Notes: generated by a model from the letters alone, not told the origin. Positions 1 through 9,097 are shown, counted from the first letter of the stretch. The stretch is DNA of 64,000 nt from Thalassospira profundimaris (GCF_003326755.1 NZ_JPWH01000002.1:248001-312000), one strand, 5' to 3'. Numbers and translations: made by a program.

Positions 1-641
1 ATGACCTGCAATTCGATATGGCGCGGCTTGCCCAGATATTTTTCCATGTAAACTGCAGCATTGCCAAAGTTCTGCAAGGCTTCCTTGCGGGTCATGGAAA
101 AGGCTTCGGCAAGGTCTTCATCGCGTTCCACGACCTTCATGCCACGGCCACCACCGCCGCCGGATGCCTTGATCAGCACCGGATAGCCGATGTCGGCAGC
201 ACATTTTTTAGCCTGCTCGACAGTGGTGATTTCACCATCGGACCCGGGAACGACCGGAATGCCAAGTTTTTCAGCCGTTTGTTTGGCGGTGATTTTATCG
301 CCCATCGTCCGGATATGTTCCGGGCTGGGGCCGATAAAGGTAAAGCCGTGTTCTTCGACCATTGCGGCGAAATCGGCACTTTCCGAGAGAAAGCCATAAC
401 CGGGATGGATGGCTTCGGCCCCGGTAATTTCAGCCGCCGACAGGATGGCCGGAATATTCAGATAGCTGTCACGCGATGCTGCCGGACCAATACACACGGC
501 TTCGTCCGCCAGGCGAACATGCATGGCATTGGCATCGGCGGTGGAATGCACCGCAACGGTTTTGATGCCCATTTCGCGGCAGGCGCGCTGGATACGCAGC
601 GCGATCTCGCCCCGGTTGGCAATCAGGATTTTTTCAAACAT
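1..641 (-). CDS. accC: Acetyl-CoA carboxylase biotin carboxylase subunit, partial
   Basis: Reading the minus strand from an ATG at 641 gives [20 protein letters not shown], the hallmark N-terminus of biotin carboxylase. It continues through an HPGYGFLSE stretch and the glycine-rich ATP-grasp loop ([12 protein letters not shown]). About 213 codons are visible; the C-terminal half lies beyond position 1. The enzyme carboxylates the biotin on AccB using ATP and bicarbonate, the first half-reaction of acetyl-CoA carboxylase in fatty acid synthesis. It starts 18 nt after the accB stop, so the two are almost certainly co-transcribed. Truncation is due to the window edge, not to a mutation. Confidence 0.96.
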   Translation of the reverse strand, partial: MFEKILIANRGEIALRIQRACREMGIKTVAVHSTADANAMHVRLADEAVCIGPAASRDSYLNIPAILSAAEITGAEAIHPGYGFLSESADFAAMVEEHGFTFIGPSPEHIRTMGDKITAKQTAEKLGIPVVPGSDGEITTVEQAKKCAADIGYPVLIKASGGGGGRGMKVVERDEDLAEAFSMTRKEALQNFGNAAVYMEKYLGKPRHIELQV

Positions 642-659
642 TGCGGTTATAACCCCGGA

Positions 660-1112
660 TTATTCAATGATGACCAGCGGTTCGTCATATTCGACAGGGT
701 TGCCGTCGGTTGCAATAATCTGGCTGACTTTACCGGCCTTCGGTGCGCGGATCGGATTGAAGGTTTTCATGGCTTCAATCAGCATCAGGGTCTGGCCTTC
801 GGCAACGGTGCTGCCAGCGGTGATAAACGGTGCGGCACCGGGTTCCGGTGCGAAATAGACAACACCGACCATCGGCGATTTAACGCAACCCGGATGCGAC
901 GCAATGTCGCCACCCGATGCGGCGGCGGCCGGTGCCGCAGCGGCGGCAACAGGTGCTGCTACCGGGGCCGGTGCCGTGGCATAGGTTGTGCCCTGGCGGG
1001 CAACGCGGATTTTGTTGTCGCCATCGGCAACTTCAATTTCCGTCAAATTGGTTTCGTCCAGCAATTCTGCAAGCTGGCGAATGGCGTCGTTATCGATGTT
1101 GAACTTGCTCAT
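660..1112 (-). CDS. accB: Biotin carboxyl carrier protein of acetyl-CoA carboxylase
   Basis: 150 aa, the normal length for AccB. A short N-terminal domain (MSKFNIDNDAIRQL) is followed by an Ala/Pro-rich flexible linker (about residues 45-65) and a C-terminal biotinyl domain with the biotinylation motif IEAMKTFN, in which the Lys carries biotin. TF replaces the MM that follows this lysine in E. coli. The protein shuttles CO2 between AccC and the AccA/AccD carboxyltransferase. It lies 12 nt downstream of aroQ and 18 nt upstream of accC, forming an aroQ-accB-accC operon, a common bacterial arrangement. Confidence 0.97.
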   Translation of the reverse strand: MSKFNIDNDAIRQLAELLDETNLTEIEVADGDNKIRVARQGTTYATAPAPVAAPVAAAAAPAAAASGGDIASHPGCVKSPMVGVVYFAPEPGAAPFITAGSTVAEGQTLMLIEAMKTFNPIRAPKAGKVSQIIATDGNPVEYDEPLVIIE

Positions 1113-1124
1113 TTCGACTATCTT

Positions 1125-1571
1125 TTATGATGATGGAGCGATAAGGGGTTTCAACGCGTCGAGGGCAAGAACATACCCTTGGGCACCAAAGCCGCAAATC
1201 ATGCCTTTGGCGGCCTTTGAAACAAAGGAATGGTGCCGGAATGTGTCGCGCTGATGAATATTGGACAGATGTACCTCGATGATCGGCAGGTCAGATGCCA
1301 GCAAGGCATCCAGAAGTGCGACCGATGTATGTGTATAGGCCGCAGCATTCAAAATGATGCCGCAACCCTTTACACGGGCTTCCTGTACCCAGTCAACCAG
1401 AACGCCCTCATGATTGCTTTGGTGAAAGGCAATCGTCATGCCCAGCGTTGCGGCATGGTTTTCGCACAGTGACTTTATATCCTCAAGCGTGGTCGTCCCG
1501 TAAATGTCGGGCTGACGCTGTCCCAGAAGATTAAGGTTAGGCCCATTTAAGATATAGACGGGTTTTGTCAT
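1125..1571 (-). CDS. aroQ: Type II 3-dehydroquinate dehydratase
   Basis: 148 aa from the ATG at 1571 ([19 protein letters not shown]); an ATG four codons upstream at 1583 is also possible. NGPNLNLLG and the later HxSN loop ([17 protein letters not shown]) are signatures of the small dodecameric type II enzyme, which converts 3-dehydroquinate to 3-dehydroshikimate in the shikimate pathway. Tyr in DIYG and His in the HLSN segment are the expected catalytic residues. It is the first gene of the aroQ-accB-accC operon. No hairpin terminator separates it from accB. Confidence 0.96.
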   Translation of the reverse strand: MTKPVYILNGPNLNLLGQRQPDIYGTTTLEDIKSLCENHAATLGMTIAFHQSNHEGVLVDWVQEARVKGCGIILNAAAYTHTSVALLDALLASDLPIIEVHLSNIHQRDTFRHHSFVSKAAKGMICGFGAQGYVLALDALKPLIAPSS

Positions 1572-1815
1572 CCGGTCTCGCATATCCAGCAGTTTGTGGT
1601 GCGTTTATACCACGACGAAAGTCTGACGCAACGCCGCATTCCTTACATCCAGATTGCCAAATATGCCAGCTTTGATGTGAAAGAGCCGTTAAGGGGCACA
1701 TTTTCCGGGTCATGCCCAGCGATTGTGGTGGTGGTACTTATCACGTCTTGCCATCGTTCCCGGTGCTGACCATACTGCGCACCAGCATTCAAGGATTAGG
1801 AAAGTCAGCAGAACA

Positions 1816-2811
1816 ATGCGTCTTACGATCAATGGTGAAGACCGTATCATCGAAAATGCCGCCACCGTCGCCGATCTGCTTGCGCAATTGAATATTGCCG
1901 CAACCAAGGTCGCCGTGGAGCGCAATCTGGAGATCGTGCCCAAAACGGCCTATGATGCCACGCGATTGGGCGAGGGCGACCGGCTGGAGATCGTCCATTT
2001 TATTGGCGGTGGTTCGGGCGAACCGGAACTGGCCGCCGCGGCGGATGACAGCTTTGTTGTGGCCGGGCACAGTTTTAAATCCCGCCTTTTGGTTGGCACC
2101 GGTAAATATCGCGATTTCGAGGAAACCCGACTGGCCATTGAAGAATCGGGCGCGGAAATTGTTACCGTTGCCGTGCGCCGGGTGAATGTGACCGACCCCA
2201 GCCAGCCGATGCTGGTTGATTATGTTGATCCGAAAAAATACACCTATCTGCCCAACACTGCGGGCTGCTTTACCGCCGATGATGCCATGCGCACCTTGCG
2301 CCTGGCCCGCGAAGCCGGCGGCTGGAACCTGGTGAAGCTGGAGGTCTTGGGCGATCAGAAAACCCTGTATCCCAATATGCCCGAAACCCTGAAAGCGGCC
2401 GAAATCCTGATCAAGGAGGGTTTCGATGTGATGGTTTATTGCAGCGATGACCCCATCCAGGCAAAAATGCTGGAGGATATGGGCTGTGTCGCCATCATGC
2501 CTCTGGGCTCGCTGATTGGGTCGGGCATGGGGATCATCAACCCGGTCAATATTGCCCTGATCAAGGAAAACGCCAGTGTGCCGGTACTGGTTGATGCCGG
2601 TGTTGGCACGGCATCCGAGGCATCCTATGCGATGGAGCTGGGCTGTGATGGTGTTTTGATGAACACGGCCATTGCCGGGGCCAAAGACCCGATCCGTATG
2701 GCACGCGCGATGAAACATGCGGTGATTGCCGGGCGCGAGGCCTTTTTGGCCGGGCGGATGCCGCGCAAACGTTATGCCGACCCCTCTTCGCCGCTGGCCG
2801 GGATCATTTGA
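1816..2811 (+). CDS. thiG: Fused sulfur carrier ThiS / thiazole synthase ThiG
   Basis: 331 aa. Residues 1-67 form a complete ThiS-like ubiquitin fold ending in IVHFIGGG. Residues from about 80 onward are a full ThiG TIM barrel with the Schiff-base lysine in [11 protein letters not shown] (K97) and phosphate-binding loops ([20 protein letters not shown]). The fusion has no stop or frameshift between the parts. ThiG condenses deoxyxylulose phosphate, dehydroglycine and ThiS thiocarboxylate into the thiamine thiazole. ATG 1816 was chosen because it begins the ThiS fold (MRLTING); the frame stays open upstream to 1723 but codes no recognisable protein. It is monocistronic and followed by a strong hairpin. 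Fused ThiS-ThiG proteins are known in this bacterial group. Confidence 0.95.
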   Translation: MRLTINGEDRIIENAATVADLLAQLNIAATKVAVERNLEIVPKTAYDATRLGEGDRLEIVHFIGGGSGEPELAAAADDSFVVAGHSFKSRLLVGTGKYRDFEETRLAIEESGAEIVTVAVRRVNVTDPSQPMLVDYVDPKKYTYLPNTAGCFTADDAMRTLRLAREAGGWNLVKLEVLGDQKTLYPNMPETLKAAEILIKEGFDVMVYCSDDPIQAKMLEDMGCVAIMPLGSLIGSGMGIINPVNIALIKENASVPVLVDAGVGTASEASYAMELGCDGVLMNTAIAGAKDPIRMARAMKHAVIAGREAFLAGRMPRKRYADPSSPLAGII

Positions 2812-2835
2812 TCGGTCGTTAACCCGTTTAAGAAT

Positions 2836-2880
2836 AAAGGCTCCGTTTCCATATCGAAACGGAGCCTTTGGTTTTATTTT
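2836..2880. terminator. Bidirectional hairpin terminator between thiSG and the dsbA-like gene
   Basis: A perfect 14-bp stem (2836-2849 with 2856-2869) encloses a 6-nt loop and is followed by a T-rich tail on the plus strand and preceded by A-rich sequence that serves the minus strand. It sits between convergent genes. Confidence 0.93.
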
Positions 2881-2922
2881 GGAACCGAAACTGAAAAACT
2901 GCCAATGTTGGCAATTTTTAAA

Positions 2923-3693
2923 TCAGGACTCTTTTTCCAGTCCGGCATCGACCAGCGATTTGACCCGTTCCATATCGGCACCGGCCACCAGCGTTCCATT
3001 GATCAAAAAGGCCGGTGTGCCATTCACACCAATTGATTTTGCCATTGCGGCATTGCGCGACAGTTCCTGGCGAATGTCATCGCCATTCATATCCTTGCGC
3101 ATCTTTGCCACATCAATACCGGCACCGGCGGCCAGTTCGTCAATACGATCATCGGTCAGTTTGCCACGGCTGCCCATCATGGCGCGGTGTAATTCAAGGT
3201 ATTTGCCCTGCTTTTGTGCTGCCAGGGCGGCCTTGGCGGCCACCAGCGATTCGGGTGTCAGGATCGGCAGTTCCAAAAATACGGTGCGAATTTTTTGCGT
3301 GTCGTCATCGGCCATTGCCATCACATCATCAAAGGCGCGTTTGCAATAGCCGCACTGATAGTCAAAAAATTCGACAACCGTAACCGGAGCATTGGTCGCG
3401 CCAACCGATGGCGCAGTGGAATCCTTGCTGGTCAATGCCTTCCAGACCGGGGCAATGGCTTCGTCCTGAAGGCGGGTTTTTTCCGCCATTTGCCATGTTT
3501 GTACATTTTGCAGTGCCTTGAGCAACACATCAGGATGGTCCATGAGGTAGTTTTCAATCATGGTCTCAACCTGCTTTTGCTGCGCGTTGGAAAGACTGTC
3601 ATCAGCAGCATGAGCCGGGGTCACAGCCATGATCGAGAGGGGCAGGGCAATGGCGGCAAATCCGGCGGCTTTTTTGAAAAGATGCAAAGGCAT
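2923..3693 (-). CDS. DsbA-family thiol:disulfide oxidoreductase (ScsC/Com1-like)
   Basis: 256 aa with a Sec signal peptide (hydrophobic segment, then AHA-A near residue 29). An N-terminal helical region (about 35-90) resembles the oligomerisation arm of ScsC/Com1-type proteins. The thioredoxin fold carries the redox motif FFDYQCGYCKRAF and a cis-proline loop (NGTPAF). The protein would form or isomerise disulfides in the periplasm; whether it acts as oxidase or isomerase cannot be read from sequence. It lies 84 nt downstream of a lipoprotein gene on the same strand and may share its transcript. Confidence 0.88.
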   Translation of the reverse strand: MPLHLFKKAAGFAAIALPLSIMAVTPAHAADDSLSNAQQKQVETMIENYLMDHPDVLLKALQNVQTWQMAEKTRLQDEAIAPVWKALTSKDSTAPSVGATNAPVTVVEFFDYQCGYCKRAFDDVMAMADDDTQKIRTVFLELPILTPESLVAAKAALAAQKQGKYLELHRAMMGSRGKLTDDRIDELAAGAGIDVAKMRKDMNGDDIRQELSRNAAMAKSIGVNGTPAFLINGTLVAGADMERVKSLVDAGLEKES

Positions 3694-3777
3694 TGAAATC
3701 CCTGTTCTAATTGTCCGGTGCCAGCGACGGTAGCACTTTGATAAAAATTCTCTTTTGCCTTGATACGGGACGGGTCT

Positions 3778-4518
3778 CTAGCGGGAAAGTAAAATATGCG
3801 AGAGGTAGGTCACAGCATGGGTTGGGCGGTTGGGATGCGGGGTGGCGGCAATGCCGATCCAGACCAGTTTGACATCGCGGGTATTGGTGTCGGGCCAGTA
3901 ATGGCGATGTAACGTTGCAAGGTCCAGATAGTCGGTTTGCCAATAGCCGGTTTCATCCGGGGCAGGATGATTGAGCAGGGGCGTTTGACCCACCGGGCTG
4001 CCACCAACCGGAATTTGCAAAATATAGTCCACACCGGGCAGACCAATGCCGAGATCGTTTTCAGTCCAGCGGGTGGCCTTCTGGTTTTTGAACCCGAGAA
4101 TAAGCGTGATGTCGCCCGCCATTGCCCCGTTTCGCAATTGCCAGTCAAAGGACAGGAAGGGGCTGCCAAGAATGGCGACATTGGTGCGCCGCCCGAGCTG
4201 TATTGGCTGGTTTTGCGACGGATGCGATGAAATGCCAAGTGCGATGCGCCCGTCAATATTGTCCCAGAACAGCGCGTCGCGTCGCGCGCCATTTTCAGGC
4301 ATCCTGCCTGGCTTAGGGGAGGATATATCGGCAGATGGAGCGGCCGCATAAAGCCAGTATTCCGGCAGTTTTCCGGGCTTAAGCGAAAACGGCGCATAAA
4401 GCAGTTTTAGTCCGCCATCCGCATTGACCCCCGCGCCCGGCAAGGTACAGGCGGTAAGAAGAAAACCCAGCGCCAGTCCGATTATCAGGCCGACAGAGTG
4501 TCTAAAACGCTTACGCAT
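3778..4518 (-). CDS. Putative lipoprotein of unknown function
   Basis: 246 aa from the ATG at 4518, chosen because it puts a basic n-region (MRKRFRHS), a hydrophobic core and a lipobox (LLTAC, Cys24) at the N-terminus; the frame is open farther upstream but would add 43 unlike residues. The mature part is rich in Trp, Gly and Pro (FLSFDWQLRNG, YWQTDYLDLATLHRHYWP) and ends in a beta-like segment. The pattern faintly recalls DUF3047-type ligand-binding proteins, but I do not recognise it with confidence. It is probably anchored in a membrane facing the periplasm. The gene lies between the M48 protease terminator and the dsbA-like gene. Confidence 0.7.
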   Translation of the reverse strand: MRKRFRHSVGLIIGLALGFLLTACTLPGAGVNADGGLKLLYAPFSLKPGKLPEYWLYAAAPSADISSPKPGRMPENGARRDALFWDNIDGRIALGISSHPSQNQPIQLGRRTNVAILGSPFLSFDWQLRNGAMAGDITLILGFKNQKATRWTENDLGIGLPGVDYILQIPVGGSPVGQTPLLNHPAPDETGYWQTDYLDLATLHRHYWPDTNTRDVKLVWIGIAATPHPNRPTHAVTYLSHILLSR

Positions 4519-4607
4519 ATGATGACGGTGCTTTTTTTGCCTATGCCCGCTATTTCGCACGTGCTGATAACCAGGAAACAATAGCTGAGGAGATTGATCG
4601 GAACCGG

Positions 4608-4657
4608 AAAAACCGGGGCATTCACAGACAATATCTGTCGCGGGCACCCCGGTTTTT
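4608..4657. terminator. Hairpin terminator downstream of the M48 protease gene
   Basis: An 11-bp stem (4608-4618 with 4647-4657) has an A-run at one edge and a T-run at the other, so it can work on either strand. Its loop contains a second small hairpin (ACAGA/TCTGT). It follows directly after the protease stop on the minus strand. Confidence 0.8.
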
Positions 4658-4664
4658 GGGGTGA

Positions 4665-6002
4665 TCAGTTTGGTTTATCCGGTTCGGTCGCACGCAAAAT
4701 ATCCTGCGCGCGCTGCCAGGGGGCGGTGCCGCTTTTAAGTTCGCGATCCGCCTGCACGGCATGGTACCGCGCCGCACTGCGATCACCGGTCAACAGGCTG
4801 TATTCGGATTGCGAAAGCGAAGCTTCCCCCTGGTTATTGAGCCGCGATTCGGTAATGGCGCGGAAACGCCAGGCCGAGGCGTTGTCCCGTTCCTTTGACA
4901 GGGCGGCCAAAAGGTTTTCCTTCGCATCGGGCAGCAGATCGGCGTTGTTGGATTCCAGTTCGGCATGGGCCAGCAAAATACGAATGAGCGGTGCACCGTC
5001 GGACTGCTGAACGGCCTTTTTCAACGGTTCGATTGCTTCGTTGGCCTTGCCGAATTCCAGCAATACCTGGCCTTTCAGCTCGGCAAAATAGGGGTTTTCC
5101 GGTTCGTCGGCGATCAGGTCATTAATGCGGTCGAGTGCGGGTTGCAACTGCGAGTCGCGATAATAGCCAATGGCGCGGGCATAGCGTGCGGCTATGCTGG
5201 TATCCGATTCCGGGTACTGGCGCAGCGTCATTTGCAGGCCGTTGGTAAAGGCGTATAGCTTGGCCCGCATCCGGGCGTGGCGTTCATACAGGGCCGGGGA
5301 AACCTTGGCATCCTTAAGTGGTGAATTGGCAACATAGTTTTCCAGGAATTCAACACGTTCGGTGGTCAACGGGTGACTGCGCAGATACGGGTCCTGGTTG
5401 GCGGCACTTAACAGCTCCTGGCCTTCCAGCTTTTCCATGAAATCGCGCATCCCGCGCGCGGAAATGCCGGCCTCGGTCAGGAATTTGACACCGGCCTGGT
5501 CGGCACTGCTTTCCTGGGTGCGCGAATAGGCCAAAAAGTTGCGCTGGGCAATGTTCTGCCCGCCAATAACGGCTGCTGTTCCCACATCGGCCCGGCCCGC
5601 GGCCACACCGGCGGCAACACCCAGAACGGTGGAGAGAATGGAAATGGCCGATGCGTTGCGCAACTGGTCCTGCACGCGCGAAAGATGGCCACCGGCAATG
5701 TGGCCGGTTTCGTGCGCGATTACGCCCATCACCTGTTCGGGAGTATCTGCTTTCAACAGAAGCCCTGTATTGATAAAAAGTTTTTGCCCACCGGCAACGA
5801 AGGCATTGAGGCTGTTATCGGAAACAATGTAAACCGATACAGCCTGTGGATCGAGGCCAGCGGCCTTGAATATGGGCGTGGCATAGAGACGAAGGGTTTC
5901 TTCGATTTCCGTGTCACGGATAAATGAACGGCCTTGAGCGAAAGCAACGCTGGGCAAGGCAACAAGGAAAATGGCAGTGAGTGTTAAAATGCGTCTAAGC
6001 AA
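4665..6002 (-). CDS. M48 family periplasmic metalloprotease with TPR region (BepA-like)
   Basis: 445 aa from a TTG at 6002, which gives a clean Sec signal peptide (LRRILTLTAIFLVALPSVAFA) with a GGAA-like ribosome site 8 nt upstream. ATGs at 6098 and 6119 would add a run of residues unlike a signal peptide. The zinc motif HETGH (in GVIAHETGHIAGGHLSR) and a downstream ESSADQAG glutamate identify an M48 protease. The C-terminal half is helical and TPR-like (YFAELKGQVLLEFGKANEAIEPLKKA). BepA/YfgC relatives monitor outer-membrane protein assembly. The 5' end overlaps the divergent GGT-like gene. Confidence 0.9.
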   Translation of the reverse strand: MLRRILTLTAIFLVALPSVAFAQGRSFIRDTEIEETLRLYATPIFKAAGLDPQAVSVYIVSDNSLNAFVAGGQKLFINTGLLLKADTPEQVMGVIAHETGHIAGGHLSRVQDQLRNASAISILSTVLGVAAGVAAGRADVGTAAVIGGQNIAQRNFLAYSRTQESSADQAGVKFLTEAGISARGMRDFMEKLEGQELLSAANQDPYLRSHPLTTERVEFLENYVANSPLKDAKVSPALYERHARMRAKLYAFTNGLQMTLRQYPESDTSIAARYARAIGYYRDSQLQPALDRINDLIADEPENPYFAELKGQVLLEFGKANEAIEPLKKAVQQSDGAPLIRILLAHAELESNNADLLPDAKENLLAALSKERDNASAWRFRAITESRLNNQGEASLSQSEYSLLTGDRSAARYHAVQADRELKSGTAPWQRAQDILRATEPDKPN

Positions 6003-7362
6003 AATATGCGTTCCGTATGTTCGTTCATCCGGGCCAGGCGAAAAGTCATTTGGCCAGCCATCATGGCGGATCGCCGCGATTTGCGCAATGACTGCCATCC
6101 TTGGCGCATGTAGTAGCACACCACAAAATCTTGGCCAGATCGGGGCAGTGAAAGGTGTTTTGGGCGGTGTGACTGCCGATGAGCCTCTGGCGGTACAAAC
6201 CGCGCGGGATGTTCTTTCGGCAGGGGGTACTGCCGCCGATGCCGCCGTGGCCCTTTATGCCACCATGACAGTGACCAAACCTTCGGTCGCCGGTATTGGC
6301 GGCGGCGGGGTGTGCGTGGTGCATGACCGCGCGGCCAAAAAGGTCGAAGTTCTTGATTTCTGGCCCCGTCCGGGAACACAAACAGCGGATGGTCAAATCC
6401 ATACGGCTGTGCCCGGTGTGCCCCGTGGCCTTTATGCCCTAAGCGCGCGTTATGGCCGTCTGAACTGGGGACAACTGATTGCCAGTGCCGAGCAGGATGC
6501 GCGTTTTGGCATCCCGCTGTCACGCTCGCTCAAGATGGATATTGACGCATCACGCGAAAAAATCCTGTCAACGCCTTCCCTGGCAAATATCTACAGCCGC
6601 GATCGTCAACTTTTGAAAGTGGGCGACCGGGTGCAGCAAATGGGTCTGGGGGCGCTATTAACCTCGCTTCGGGTCAAGGGGCCGGGCGATTTTTATAATG
6701 GCGTGCTCGCCAGCCAGATTGTAAAGGCCGTGACCGCCGCAGGGGGCACATTAACGCTGGCTGATCTCAACAATTACAAACCCGTCTGGCGCGAAGCAAC
6801 TGTGGTGAAATCGGGCAATGAAAATATTTATTTCAGTCAGGCGCCGAAATCGGCAACCGGGAAGGATGTTATCGCCGGAACCGATGATCTGGCGGGGATT
6901 TTGAACCGTTATTTGGCCGATATTGATAATGCACCGGCCAATGCGGCCAAAGGCGGGCGCAGCGGTTTTGTTGTTGTGGATGTCGAGGCAAATTCCGTTG
7001 CCTGTGAAACAACCATGACCGAACCGTTTGGTGTCGGAATCGGGGCGGATGCCTTTGGCCTTGATCTGGCCAGCGGCGATATTTCGCAGCCTTTGGTTGG
7101 CCCGGTTCTTAAGGTAAACCCCAATGTTTGGGAATTCTATTATGGCATCGCGGGGAGCGATACGCCCGCTGGTGCCACCAAGCAGATCGCGCAAATGGCC
7201 GAAGACCTGGAAGGGGCCGGCAGTGCCGCCAATGTTCCGCTGAACAATGATGGTGTGTCACTGGTGAACCGGGTGTCGTGCCCGCAGGGTATTCCGCCGC
7301 ATCCGGAAAGCTGCCAGTTTGTGGCTGACCCGGCCGGGGCCGGGATGGCGATGGGCCGTTAA
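5971..7362 (+). CDS. Gamma-glutamyltransferase-like lipoprotein, probably catalytically dead
   Basis: 463 aa. A lipobox (AILGACSS) ends the signal sequence. The GGT N-terminal signature is clear (AVQTARDVLSAGGTAADAAVA, then SVAGIGGGGVCVVHD). In active GGT the large and small subunits split at a TTH-S-VVD nucleophile motif; the equivalent place here reads GGRSGFVVVD (residues 328-337), so the catalytic Thr is replaced. The protein is also shorter than the usual 550-600 aa. I infer a non-catalytic or repurposed GGT fold. The start is uncertain: ATG 5971, GTG 5977 (best spaced from AAGGA) or ATG 5989; all overlap the divergent protease gene. Confidence 0.82.
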   Translation: MAVSVKMRLSKICVPYVRSSGPGEKSFGQPSWRIAAICAMTAILGACSSTPQNLGQIGAVKGVLGGVTADEPLAVQTARDVLSAGGTAADAAVALYATMTVTKPSVAGIGGGGVCVVHDRAAKKVEVLDFWPRPGTQTADGQIHTAVPGVPRGLYALSARYGRLNWGQLIASAEQDARFGIPLSRSLKMDIDASREKILSTPSLANIYSRDRQLLKVGDRVQQMGLGALLTSLRVKGPGDFYNGVLASQIVKAVTAAGGTLTLADLNNYKPVWREATVVKSGNENIYFSQAPKSATGKDVIAGTDDLAGILNRYLADIDNAPANAAKGGRSGFVVVDVEANSVACETTMTEPFGVGIGADAFGLDLASGDISQPLVGPVLKVNPNVWEFYYGIAGSDTPAGATKQIAQMAEDLEGAGSAANVPLNNDGVSLVNRVSCPQGIPPHPESCQFVADPAGAGMAMGR

Positions 7363-7392
7363 CCTCGGGCTGATCTATCAAAAGACCCATTT

Positions 7393-7430
7393 CCTGCCTG
7401 TATGTGTTTCATGCAGGCAGGTTTCGTTTT
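7393..7430 (+). terminator. Hairpin terminator after the GGT-like gene
   Basis: CCTGCCTG (7393-7400) pairs with CAGGCAGG (7414-7421), followed by TTTCGTTTT. Confidence 0.7.
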
Positions 7431-7447
7431 GACGGACTGGATGGAAA

Positions 7448-8599
7448 ATGACGCTGAAAAAATCTGAACGGGGTGCCATTTCACCCTTTATTGTCATGGA
7501 TGTTTTGCGCGCAGCCAATATGCGCCAGCAAAGCGGCAAGGCGGTATATCACCTTGAGGTCGGACAACCGGGCACACCGGCCCCGCGCAAGGTACGCGAG
7601 GCGGCGGCCCGTGCCCTTGAGGATGATTTAATCGGCTATACCGACGCGCTGGGGGTTGAACCTTTGCGCACCGCCATTTGCGGGCATTATCAGCGTAAAT
7701 TTGGTGTGTCGCTGGACCCGTCGCGCATTTGTGTTGCCAGTGGATCATCCTCCATTTTTGTGCTGGCGTTTCTGGCTGCCTTTGATGCGGGCGACCGCGT
7801 TGCAATGGCGGCCCCGGGTTATCCCGCTTACCGCAATATTCTGGGCGCACTGGGGATTGAAACCGTCACCCTGATGGCCGGACCCGAAAGCCATTACCAG
7901 CCGACAGTTGCGATGTTGGAAGCCCTGGATAAGCCGGTTGATGGTCTGATCCTTGCCAGCCCGTCCAACCCGGCGGGCAGCATGGTCTCGCGCGAAAAAT
8001 TTGCCGAATTGGTGGCCTATTGCAAAAACAAGGGCATTCGCCTGATTTCAGACGAGATCTATCAGGGCATTTCCTTTGGTGATGTGGCCGATTCTACGGC
8101 TGTCGAATTTGGCGACGATGCCTTTATCGTAAACAGCTTTTCCAAATATTTTTCCATGACCGGCTGGCGTTTGGGCTGGGCTGTAGTGCCACCTGATCTG
8201 GGGCGCCAGGTGGAATGTTTGCAGCAGAACCTGTTTATTTCGGCACCAACCCTGTCGCAATTGGCTGCCGTTGCCGCCTTTGACTGCGAGGATGAATTGC
8301 AGGGCAATATTGCCGCCTATGCCCGGAACCGCGAAATCCTGCTTAATGACCTGCCCAGGGCCGGGTTTGACGAGTTTGCCCCGGCGGATGGGGCGTTTTA
8401 TTTATATGCTGACGTCTCGCGCCATACAGATGATAGCGAGGCTTTCTGTAAACGCATGTTGGACGAGACAGGTGTTGCCGTAACACCGGGCACCGATTTT
8501 GACCCGTTTCGCGGCAAATCCTATGTGCGGTTTTCCTTTGCACATAGCGAACAAACCATGCTGGGGGCGGTAAAGGCCCTGCGTGACTGGCAAAAATGA
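7448..8599 (+). CDS. PLP-dependent class I/II aminotransferase
   Basis: 383 aa, fold type I aminotransferase. Visible family landmarks are the N-terminal YHLEVGQPGTPAP, GYTDALGVEPLR, the Asn in SPSNPAGS, DEIYQG, and the PLP lysine in NSFSKYFSMTGWRLGW (K233). C-terminal Arg in YVRFSFA binds the substrate carboxylate. The substrate cannot be specified; the family includes aspartate, alanine and aromatic transaminases. The gene lies 85 nt beyond the GGT-like gene with a terminator between them, so it probably has its own promoter. Confidence 0.92.
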   Translation: MTLKKSERGAISPFIVMDVLRAANMRQQSGKAVYHLEVGQPGTPAPRKVREAAARALEDDLIGYTDALGVEPLRTAICGHYQRKFGVSLDPSRICVASGSSSIFVLAFLAAFDAGDRVAMAAPGYPAYRNILGALGIETVTLMAGPESHYQPTVAMLEALDKPVDGLILASPSNPAGSMVSREKFAELVAYCKNKGIRLISDEIYQGISFGDVADSTAVEFGDDAFIVNSFSKYFSMTGWRLGWAVVPPDLGRQVECLQQNLFISAPTLSQLAAVAAFDCEDELQGNIAAYARNREILLNDLPRAGFDEFAPADGAFYLYADVSRHTDDSEAFCKRMLDETGVAVTPGTDFDPFRGKSYVRFSFAHSEQTMLGAVKALRDWQK

Positions 8600-8646
8600 T
8601 CTGCCCCTGCGTGTAGGCGCATTCTGGCATAAATGGGCTGTTAAGT

Positions 8647-9093
8647 TCATATCCGTCGAAAGACGACCAGAACCGCCCCGATGATCAATAAAACAGCCCC
8701 TGCAATGGCGAAGGCCGAGTTTTGTGGTGGGCTGTTTGCCTTTATCATGTCCGCTGCCAGCCCGAAAACAAGCTGGCTGGCAATAAGAATGGCAATTGTC
8801 GAGGCCGCGCCCAACCGCTGATAGCCGATAATGCTGGCAAAGACAAAGAACGAGCCAAGAAGACCGGGAAGAACACTCCACGCCCGAAACTGGGTAATGA
8901 CTTCGACAAAGCCCGAGAAGCCATTCCGGCTGACCAGGATCAGCATCAGGGCCGCCAGCCCGACAGCGGAATTTGTCACCAGAATGATCAGGGTGGTTGA
9001 GACGGTTTCGCTCATGCGGACCATCAGGCTGTTTTGAATAACAAGTGCTGCCCCGGCAGCAATCAAGAGCCCCAAGATTGGCAGAAATGTCAT
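8647..9093 (-). CDS. DMT-superfamily membrane protein (YdcZ/DUF606 type)
   Basis: 148 aa with four to five hydrophobic helices and almost no soluble loops, ending in VVFRRI. Size and pattern (a single five-helix repeat with LGAASTIAILIASQLVFGLAAD) match the YdcZ/DUF606 half-size drug/metabolite transporters, which usually dimerise. It follows the GNAT acetyltransferase stop by only 4 nt on the same strand, suggesting a two-gene operon in which a small molecule is acetylated and/or exported. The substrate is unknown. Confidence 0.85.
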   Translation of the reverse strand: MTFLPILGLLIAAGAALVIQNSLMVRMSETVSTTLIILVTNSAVGLAALMLILVSRNGFSGFVEVITQFRAWSVLPGLLGSFFVFASIIGYQRLGAASTIAILIASQLVFGLAADMIKANSPPQNSAFAIAGAVLLIIGAVLVVFRRI

Positions 9094-9097
9094 GGTC

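Noticed and set aside
18-1130. Long open frame on the plus strand (370 codons)
   Set aside because: It lies antisense to accC and accB; its translation is rich in Cys/His/Arg with no family features, while the minus strand gives two clear genes.
1584-1815. TPP riboswitch before thiSG
   Set aside because: The conserved CTGAGA and ACCTGATC-like blocks are missing.
1789-2718. 309-codon frame antisense to thiSG
   Set aside because: Shadow of a conserved gene; no ribosome site and no motifs.
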